Part shown: positions 58,785 through 64,000 of the stretch, piece by piece
How positions within the stretch are numbered: position 1 is the first letter of the stretch
How the letters are laid out: each line of letters starts with the position of its first letter
Source of the DNA: Anabaena sp. 4-3
GTDB taxonomy: Bacteria > Cyanobacteriota > Cyanobacteriia > Cyanobacteriales > Nostocaceae
Direction: 5' to 3'
Assembly (NCBI RefSeq): GCF_001597745.1
Contig: NZ_LUHJ01000076.1
Location: forward strand, 188,620-252,619
DNA: 64,000 bases
Notes under the pieces: model-generated
What the model was told of the DNA's origin: nothing
Database searches by the model: none
Seen by the model: only the letters and a program-made list of their open reading frames with translations
Position numbers and translations under genes: made by a program

Positions 58785-61642
58785 TATCTCACAACCTGAC
58801 GCGCCAAAATACTAGGCCCTGCCGTCACCACCACCAAATGATCAGGATGAAATAACTCACGAGCCGCTTGATTCACCTCAGCCAGCGTCACCTGCCGAAT
58901 CTTTGCTGTATAATGATATAACTCAGCCTGCTCCAAACCATAAACCTGATTCATCAAGATATTACTGGTTAACTCCTCTGGATCTGCCAAAGAAACCTGA
59001 TAATTACCAATCAGAGTCCGTTTAGCCATCTCAACTTCCGTAGCAGTCACACCATGCTCATGGATATCTTCAAGTAGTTTACGGGTACTAGCGATCGCCT
59101 GATTAGCATCTTCTGGACTGGTTTGCATTTCAATCCAAAATGTGCCAAAATCCTTTTCAGCTTGAAAATGGCTAAAAATGCCATAAGTCAAAGCTTGGCG
59201 ATCGCGCACTTCTGCACCTAAACGACTCGATAAAGTATCACCCCCGAAAATCTGATTTAATACCAAAGCTTGGTAAAATCTAGGGTCTTGACGCTTAATC
59301 CCGGTATAACCCATATAAGTAATTGCTTGAGTTTTACCAGGAACAACCGGATTAACTCGCACAATACTGCTAGGGTTCGATACTTCAGGATATTCTACAC
59401 TAGGCGGTTCACCACTGACAAGCCAATCACCCAACTCTGCTGCTATGAGCGATCGCACAGATTCCGGTTGCAAATCTCCCACTAATACCAATACCATCGT
59501 ATCAGGACGATAATATTTGTGTTGGAAAGCGACGACATCCTGACGTTTAATGCGTTTCAAAGATTCCTTAGTCGGGAACTTGTGTAAAGGATGCGCTTGA
59601 GGGTAAATTGATTGTACAAAGATGCGAAGAGCAACTTCCCCTGGCTCATCTAAATCTTGTTTGAGTTCAGATAAAGCTTGTTGACGGTTAAGTTCTAATT
59701 CTTTTTGGGGAAAGGTACTGTTTTTCAGCGCATCCGCTAAGGTGTGGATTAAAACAGGTAAGTCTTCCGCTAAACTATCGCCCTCAATTTGTACACCAGT
59801 GCGGTAAGCTGCAAAATCCAAGCTTGCACCTCTATCTTCCAAAGCCTTGGCTAAGGTAGAAGCGTTTTTAGTTTTAGTTCCACTCATCAAACTATCGGCT
59901 ACTAAAGATGCTAAACCGCTTTGTGCCACCGGGTCAAATTCTGAACCTGCTTTGATGTAACCGCTTAATGTGATTGTGGGTGTACTGTCATCCCTCAACA
60001 ATAATATTTGTAAACCGTTAGCTAAAGTAAACTGCTGTGGTAATATTAGTTTAGTGTTTTGATTATTGTCCTGAATAGTATCAATTTTCGGAAGATACTG
60101 CATCATGTCAGCAGGTGGGACAGTGGAATTACCAGAGAACTTTTCTGTAGTGCGTGGTGATGATTTTTGTTTGGTGATTTCCTGGGTTTGACTGACAATA
60201 GGTTGAAAAATTCCCACTGTTTGAGCAGATTTAGTGAGATATTTATTTAATACAGCCACAACATCGGCGGTGGTGACTTGACGCACGGCTGCTAAATAAT
60301 AATCTGTAAAACGATAATCCCCAGTAGTTGTCTGATCATTGCCTAATTGCATTGCTTGATCAGTGATATTGCGATTACTCAAAATTATCGCAGCTTCTAA
60401 CTGACGTTTAGCTCTAGCTAATTCGGCAGAGGTGACACCATTTTGAGATAATTTAGCGATCGCCTGATCGAGAACTGATTGAATTTTACTCAAATCTTGG
60501 TCAGGATCAGCAGTCACTAATAACTCATACCAACCCGCTTTTTCTAAGCTTACCACCGAAGCAGAAACATCAGTAGCTAAACCAGATTCTACCACAGCTT
60601 GATACAGTCGAGAATTTCTCCCTTCCGTCAAGATGTAATCCAGCACCTCTAAAGCTGGCATATCTTGATGATTTGCTGGTGGTAGTGGATATATAGCTTG
60701 TAATAATGTAGTTGATCCTGGTTCGCGGAGAATTAGGGGATTGGGGATTGGGGATTGGGGATTGGGGATTGGGGATTGGGGATTGGGAAATTTTGGGGAT
60801 TGGGGATTGGGAAATTTTGGGGATTGGGAAATTTTGGGGATATTACCAAAGATTTGTTTTACAGTCGCTAAAGTTTTCTCGGTGGAAAAATCGCCGACGA
60901 TGACTAAGACGGAATTTTCAGGATGATAAAACTGACGATAATATTTTTGTAGTTCCTCAACCTGGAACTTTTCTACATCTGCTTTCGTTCCACCCACAGG
61001 TAAACCATAGGGATGGTTGGGAAATACTCTTTGCAGGATAGCACGATTGAGGCGATATTCTGGACTATTTTCATAACCCTGCAATTCGGAAATAACTACC
61101 CGCTTCTCCCTCGCTAGGTGTTCGCTATCTATGAGCGCGTTTTGCATTCTATCTGCTTCTAAAACTAGCAGAGCTTCCAGCTTATCCCGTTCTACAGTAC
61201 CATAATAAGCTGTTTGGTCATAGCTAGTAAAAGCATTGGAGTCACTACCCAAAGCACTAAACAACCAGCCAAATTGAGTTGGACGGTTGGTTGTGCCTTT
61301 AAACATGATATGTTCTAGTTGGTGGGCAATGCCGTTATGTCCCGGTGCTTCGTGGCGTGAACCGAATTTATACCATACTTGCACACTCACCACAGGTGCT
61401 GTATGTACTTCCTTGAGTAATACAGTTAAACCATTTTCCAGCACTGTGCTGTAAACATTATCTGTGATTGGCAAATCTTTCAGCTTATTTGTCACTAATG
61501 TTGCTTGGTTATTCACTCGTCTAGAAGTAGTTATATATTGATTCTCAGCAAGTTGATTGCCAAGAAATAATACCGCAACTAATGAAATTACAACCAGCAA
61601 TACATAGAAACGGTATCTATAGCAACCTGATAATATAGACAT
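58784..61642 (-). CDS. M16 family metallopeptidase, double-length
   Basis: The protein has 952 residues. The N-terminal hydrophobic stretch ([17 protein letters not shown] at 12-28) is a signal anchor. The inverted zinc motif is HQLEH in [18 protein letters not shown]. Two homologous M16 units (about 60-500 and 540-950) follow each other, as in a processing peptidase alpha/beta pair fused in one chain. Only the first unit has the HxxEH motif. A repeat-derived stretch ([14 protein letters not shown]) lies near residues 275-305. It may act on peptides in the periplasm. Confidence 0.93.
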   Translation of the reverse strand: MSILSGCYRYRFYVLLVVISLVAVLFLGNQLAENQYITTSRRVNNQATLVTNKLKDLPITDNVYSTVLENGLTVLLKEVHTAPVVSVQVWYKFGSRHEAPGHNGIAHQLEHIMFKGTTNRPTQFGWLFSALGSDSNAFTSYDQTAYYGTVERDKLEALLVLEADRMQNALIDSEHLAREKRVVISELQGYENSPEYRLNRAILQRVFPNHPYGLPVGGTKADVEKFQVEELQKYYRQFYHPENSVLVIVGDFSTEKTLATVKQIFGNIPKISQSPKFPNPQSPKFPNPQSPIPNPQSPIPNPLILREPGSTTLLQAIYPLPPANHQDMPALEVLDYILTEGRNSRLYQAVVESGLATDVSASVVSLEKAGWYELLVTADPDQDLSKIQSVLDQAIAKLSQNGVTSAELARAKRQLEAAIILSNRNITDQAMQLGNDQTTTGDYRFTDYYLAAVRQVTTADVVAVLNKYLTKSAQTVGIFQPIVSQTQEITKQKSSPRTTEKFSGNSTVPPADMMQYLPKIDTIQDNNQNTKLILPQQFTLANGLQILLLRDDSTPTITLSGYIKAGSEFDPVAQSGLASLVADSLMSGTKTKNASTLAKALEDRGASLDFAAYRTGVQIEGDSLAEDLPVLIHTLADALKNSTFPQKELELNRQQALSELKQDLDEPGEVALRIFVQSIYPQAHPLHKFPTKESLKRIKRQDVVAFQHKYYRPDTMVLVLVGDLQPESVRSLIAAELGDWLVSGEPPSVEYPEVSNPSSIVRVNPVVPGKTQAITYMGYTGIKRQDPRFYQALVLNQIFGGDTLSSRLGAEVRDRQALTYGIFSHFQAEKDFGTFWIEMQTSPEDANQAIASTRKLLEDIHEHGVTATEVEMAKRTLIGNYQVSLADPEELTSNILMNQVYGLEQAELYHYTAKIRQVTLAEVNQAARELFHPDHLVVVTAGPSILARQVVR
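60725..60850. repeat. GGGGATT heptamer array inside the M16 peptidase coding region
   Basis: At least seven GGGGATT units, interrupted by GGGAAATTTT pieces, read in frame on the minus strand as PIPNPQS and KFPNPQS. This is ~40 residues of Pro-rich sequence that no M16 domain needs. Confidence 0.88.
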
Positions 61643-61737
61643 TTATGGTGGTAGATGTAATCATCTCATTACCTTGAGAATATGTTATCAGGTGAACAAT
61701 CACAAGGTATATAAAAAGACAATCTTAATAGAAGTAA

Positions 61738-62166
61738 TTAATTAAGTTTAGTTAATAAGCGGATAAATTCTAATGGTAAGCCATCAGTATCAGCAATGAA
61801 GGCGACTTCCCAAATGCGATCGCCTATTTGTTGCTGTGTTGGTTCTAACAATATTTTTAACGGTGGTAAATCTGATTTTTCTTGAACACATTCTTGTAAA
61901 TTTGTCAACCACCCTGGTAAATCTGGGGTAAAGTCAGTTAAATCAAAAGACAGATGATAGTATCCCACATAATGCTCATCACCAAAAGCATCGGGTGCTG
62001 GTTTAGGTTGGGGAATTTGAATCAGTTCAATTCTGCCGCCTAAACCTTCCATCCAGCAAGCTAGGGTATAGCCTGTAGTGAAGCGTTCACAGACAGTAAA
62101 ACCTAGTGTTTCATAAAAGGCGATCGCTTGATGGATATTCGCAGTCCGAATAGAAGCGTGGTGCAT
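61738..62166 (-). CDS. Glyoxalase-fold (VOC) protein
   Basis: The protein has 142 residues. It begins MHHASIRTANIHQAIAFYETLGF, the first beta-alpha unit of the vicinal oxygen chelate fold; the second unit includes GYYHLSFDLTDF and WEVAFIADTDGLPLEFI. Possible metal ligands are H3, E51 (GRIELIQ), H71 (YHLSFDL) and E133. The substrate is unknown; family members act on methylglyoxal-glutathione, aromatic dioxygenase substrates or antibiotics. Heptamer repeats follow upstream. Confidence 0.87.
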   Translation of the reverse strand: MHHASIRTANIHQAIAFYETLGFTVCERFTTGYTLACWMEGLGGRIELIQIPQPKPAPDAFGDEHYVGYYHLSFDLTDFTPDLPGWLTNLQECVQEKSDLPPLKILLEPTQQQIGDRIWEVAFIADTDGLPLEFIRLLTKLN

Positions 62167-62170
62167 AATT

Positions 62171-62250
62171 TAGTGATTAGTCATTAGTCCTTAGTCATTA
62201 GTCATTAGTCAAAATCTAGAAATTATAGACTTGACTATTGACTATTGACT
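62171..62250. repeat. TTAGTCA and TTGACTA heptamer arrays
   Basis: Five to six TTAGTCA/TTAGTCC units and three TTGACTA units lie in the gap between the TIGR02652-type and VOC genes. Confidence 0.85.
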
Positions 62251-62258
62251 ATGGAATC

Positions 62259-62771
62259 TTACTCAAACAATCGAAAATAAGGGTAGCGCACCGGCACACC
62301 CGGTTCTTTATCTAAATCGAAATTAATCACATCCCAACAAGGTTCTTCGGCGGGATCTGGACTAAATTCTACAGGTAAACCGTAAAGTCTGGCAGATGAT
62401 GTTTCTTGCTGTCCTGAACGCCAAGGAGTGCTACGTTCTAAATAACCACTCATCAATTCCTGATAACGTTTGGCGATGATCACTCGTGTTGCTCGATAGC
62501 CTTGGGTGTATAACTTGTCTAAGGCTTCATGAATTTCAAACCGAATGCCATCAGGATGAGTATGTTGTCTATACCATTCATTATTCCATCGCCGCCAATG
62601 TCGCCCAGATTGGAGATGAACTAACTCTTCAGTTTTGGGATTCGCTTCAAATGCGCCATGACGAGGACATAAATAGGTATCAGTCAGTGTCAACGCCGGA
62701 ATTGTTTGGCGACAATGCGGACACTGGATGTCAGGGCCAAATATAGGGTACTGCAAACCTGGATTCATCAT
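62259..62771 (-). CDS. TIGR02652-type cyanobacterial protein with zinc-binding N-terminus
   Basis: The protein has 170 residues. N-terminal Cys pair CPHCRQTIP at about 17 with CPRHGAFEANP at 35 suggests a zinc site. The middle has HWRRWNNEWYRQH and a helix LDKLYTQGYRATRVIIAKRY; the end is FRLFE. This pattern fits a cyanobacterial family I recall as TIGR02652, which has no assigned function. Two adjacent ATG codons are possible starts. No signal peptide. Confidence 0.85.
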   Translation of the reverse strand: MMNPGLQYPIFGPDIQCPHCRQTIPALTLTDTYLCPRHGAFEANPKTEELVHLQSGRHWRRWNNEWYRQHTHPDGIRFEIHEALDKLYTQGYRATRVIIAKRYQELMSGYLERSTPWRSGQQETSSARLYGLPVEFSPDPAEEPCWDVINFDLDKEPGVPVRYPYFRLFE

Positions 62772-62822
62772 GAAGTGCGTACAATCATAGTTTCGTCTTC
62801 ACCAGCACCAGTGAGTTGGATT

Positions 62823-63008
62823 TTACACTTCCACTCCACCACTGTGGGGGGTTTGTTCATTGCGACAAAAAAAGGCATTGTGGCAAGAACAAGTTTCACC
62901 GTTGTCTGCCTCGATTTCGAGGTGTGACACTGTGATATTCTGGTTTTGCAACCAGCCTTCAAGGATGGAGTTTTTCCAGTGTTCCTGGGTACCATATTCA
63001 TATTCTAT
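62823..63008 (-). CDS. Possible small protein with CSCHNAFFC motif; start codon unclear
   Basis: Reading the minus strand in a frame without a standard start gives a 61-codon stretch with protein-like composition (EYEYGTQEHWKNSILEGWL, then HLEIEADNGETCSCHNAFFC). It has no ATG, GTG or TTG before residue 20 (TTG at 62951), and an in-frame stop lies at 63024-63026. The frame is more protein-like than the longer ATG-started frame here. It may be a gene with an unusual or mutated start, or a decayed one. It ends 51 bases before the TIGR02652-type gene on the same strand. Confidence 0.35.
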   Translation of the reverse strand: MEYEYGTQEHWKNSILEGWLQNQNITVSHLEIEADNGETCSCHNAFFCRNEQTPHSGGVEV

Positions 63009-63009
63009 C

Positions 63010-63531
63010 GTGTCTACTACTTCTTACTGGCCTTCTGTTGATTTTTCTCAAGCCGCCTTCATCGCACCTAACGCTGTGGTGATGGGTTCGGTAAATATAG
63101 CCCCTGGGGTAAGCATCTGGTATGGTGCTGTTGTGAGGGCGGATGTAGAACGCATTGAACTTGGCGAATGCACTAACATTCAAGACGGGGCAATTTTACA
63201 CGGTGATCCCGGTTTACCCACCATTTTAGAAGACCATGTGACAGTAGGACATCGTGCTGTAGTACATTCTGCCCACATTGAGCGCGGCTGTTTGATTGGT
63301 ATTGGCGCAGTTGTGTTAGATGGAGTCAGAGTTGGTGCAGGTAGCATCATAGGTGCTGGTGCAGTAGTCACCAAGAATATACCTCCTTTATCTCTAGTTG
63401 TCGGCATTCCCGGCAAAGTTGTACGTCAAGTCACCCCAGAAGAAGCCGCAGAACTCATCGAACACGCCGAACGTTACAAAAAGTTAGCTTTGGTACACGC
63501 TGGCAAGGGAACGGATATTGGGTTTAGGTGA
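63010..63531 (+). CDS. Gamma-carbonic-anhydrase-like hexapeptide-repeat protein
   Basis: The protein has 173 residues from a GTG (MSTTSYWPSVDFSQ); an in-frame ATG further upstream is not family-like. Left-handed beta-helix hexapeptide repeats run through residues about 17-140 (VVMGSVNIAPGVSIWYGAVVRAD, then AIVHGDPG-like). Three His (ILHGDPG, VGHRAVVHSA) lie at positions suited to bind zinc between subunits in a trimer. The protein lacks the N-terminal extension of CcmM and resembles YrdA/CaiE-type proteins. Enzymatic activity is not certain. Confidence 0.9.
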   Translation: MSTTSYWPSVDFSQAAFIAPNAVVMGSVNIAPGVSIWYGAVVRADVERIELGECTNIQDGAILHGDPGLPTILEDHVTVGHRAVVHSAHIERGCLIGIGAVVLDGVRVGAGSIIGAGAVVTKNIPPLSLVVGIPGKVVRQVTPEEAAELIEHAERYKKLALVHAGKGTDIGFR

Positions 63532-63533
63532 GG

Positions 63534-63622
63534 GAGTAGGGAGCAGGGGGAGCAGAGGAAGCCGAGGAAGCCGAGGAGAAAAACTAACAACTAATGACCA
63601 ATGACTAATGACTAATGACTCT
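63534..63622. repeat. GGGAGCA units and CTAATGA heptamers
   Basis: G-rich units (GGGAGCAGG, AGCCGAGGA) are followed by CTAATGA/CCAATGA repeats after the gamma-CA-like gene. Confidence 0.75.
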
Positions 63623-63735
63623 TTTCTTAAACTTTCTTTACAAAACCCTATAGCAAAATTGCCCACTTCAGCTAAAAATAAAAATGAGAGTAGTTGATAA
63701 AACTTTAATTTCCACTAGATAGAGGGGTACTAGAA

Positions 63736-63864
63736 ATGGATAATATTGATTTTCGTGTCGTCGTCGTTTTAGCTCCTATCGCTGTTGCTGGTGGCTGGGC
63801 TGCTTTTAACATCGGTGCGGCTGCTTTAAGACAAGTTCAAGGCTTTTTGAACAAACAAGCCTAA
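63736..63864 (+). CDS. psbY: Photosystem II protein Y
   Basis: The protein has 42 residues, too short for most ORF calling. It is one membrane helix ([19 protein letters not shown] at 8-26) ending [16 protein letters not shown]. The [12 protein letters not shown] segment is the PsbY signature. PsbY is a small peripheral subunit of photosystem II near cytochrome b559. A GAGGGGT ribosome site lies 8 bases before the ATG. A strong terminator follows. Confidence 0.95.
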   Translation: MDNIDFRVVVVLAPIAVAGGWAAFNIGAAALRQVQGFLNKQA

Positions 63865-63889
63865 ACTCTGGTTAAGATAACCATTTTCT

Positions 63890-63922
63890 AACCGACTGTT
63901 ATCTTCACGACAACAGTCGGTT
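63890..63922 (+). terminator. Rho-independent terminator of psbY
   Basis: AACCGACTGTT (63890-63900) pairs with AACAGTCGGTT (63912-63922), an 11-base stem over an 11-base loop, and runs into TTTTG. It is 26 bases after the psbY stop. Confidence 0.85.
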
Positions 63923-63933
63923 TTGTCGATTTT

Positions 63934-64000
63934 GGGGACTGGGGACTGGGGACTGGGGACTGGGGACTGGGGACTGGGGACTGGGGACTGGGGACTGGGG
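63934..64000. repeat. GGGGACT heptamer array at window end
   Basis: About nine and a half exact copies of GGGGACT continue to the last base and probably beyond it. This is the longest uniform heptamer array in the window. Confidence 0.95.

Overview
The window is chromosomal DNA from a filamentous, probably heterocyst-forming cyanobacterium of the Nostoc/Anabaena type. Evidence for this: psbY, the alkane pair ADO/AAR, tocopherol cyclase, GuaB3, the DUF3038/DUF4335 pair and the RNA Yfr1 are all cyanobacterial. The octamer GCGATCGC (HIP1) recurs throughout. Most gaps carry the short heptanucleotide tandem repeats (GGGGACT, TTAGTCA, TTGACTG, TTCCCTG) known from heterocystous cyanobacteria. There is no phage, conjugative module, rRNA operon or CRISPR array; one tRNA (Arg-CCU) is present.

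Layout. 0-6 kb: a truncated Ser/Thr kinase, a cyanobacterial protein of unknown role, an orphan two-partner-secretion exoprotein, a small Cys-tailed peptide and a lone sugar-type ABC permease. 6-11 kb: aldehyde deformylating oxygenase, acyl-ACP reductase, accA, a short-chain dehydrogenase and folE, the conserved hydrocarbon-synthesis neighbourhood. 11.7-17.5 kb: the most accessory-looking part. It holds an AT-rich two-gene unit (a RelE-like domain fused to an SF1 helicase, plus a coiled-coil protein with a C-terminal membrane helix), a MITE-like element, a saccharopine-dehydrogenase-like oxidoreductase, and a 5-methylcytosine methyltransferase followed by a small unknown gene. 17.5-22 kb: DnaJ-TPR protein, tocopherol cyclase, tRNA-Arg, YdcF-like protein, DUF2288 and an AI-2E-type permease.

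22-31.5 kb is mostly minus-strand lipid metabolism (plsC, fabD, fabH, plsX), then leucyl aminopeptidase, a non-autonomous IS200/IS605-like remnant, an EcsC-like protein, and an alpha/beta hydrolase next to an acyltransferase. 31.8-43.5 kb: metG, a NYN-domain protein translationally coupled to LptC, a PBP4-type carboxypeptidase, a LOG-family protein, trxA, the small RNA Yfr1, guaB3 and mutS2. 44-53 kb: DUF3038/DUF4335, a YiaA-like membrane protein, dnaJ and dnaK, an M28 peptidase, a bestrophin-like channel and a DUF433 protein. 53-64 kb: a fused 5-oxoprolinase, methionine aminopeptidase, a cupredoxin, a double-length M16 peptidase, a glyoxalase-fold protein, a TIGR02652-type protein, a gamma-carbonic-anhydrase-like hexapeptide protein and psbY.

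Most genes are housekeeping. The observations most worth following are: the RelE-like/SF1-helicase plus membrane coiled-coil pair (a candidate defence or stress system); repeat-derived in-frame insertions in at least three conserved enzymes (MutS2, 5-oxoprolinase, M16 peptidase); the ORF-less IS200/IS605-like element that could carry a guide-RNA-type scaffold; and Yfr1 in its classical place between guaB and trxA. All calls were made by eye from translated sequence. No database search or computed statistic supports them, and the start codons marked as uncertain are uncertain.
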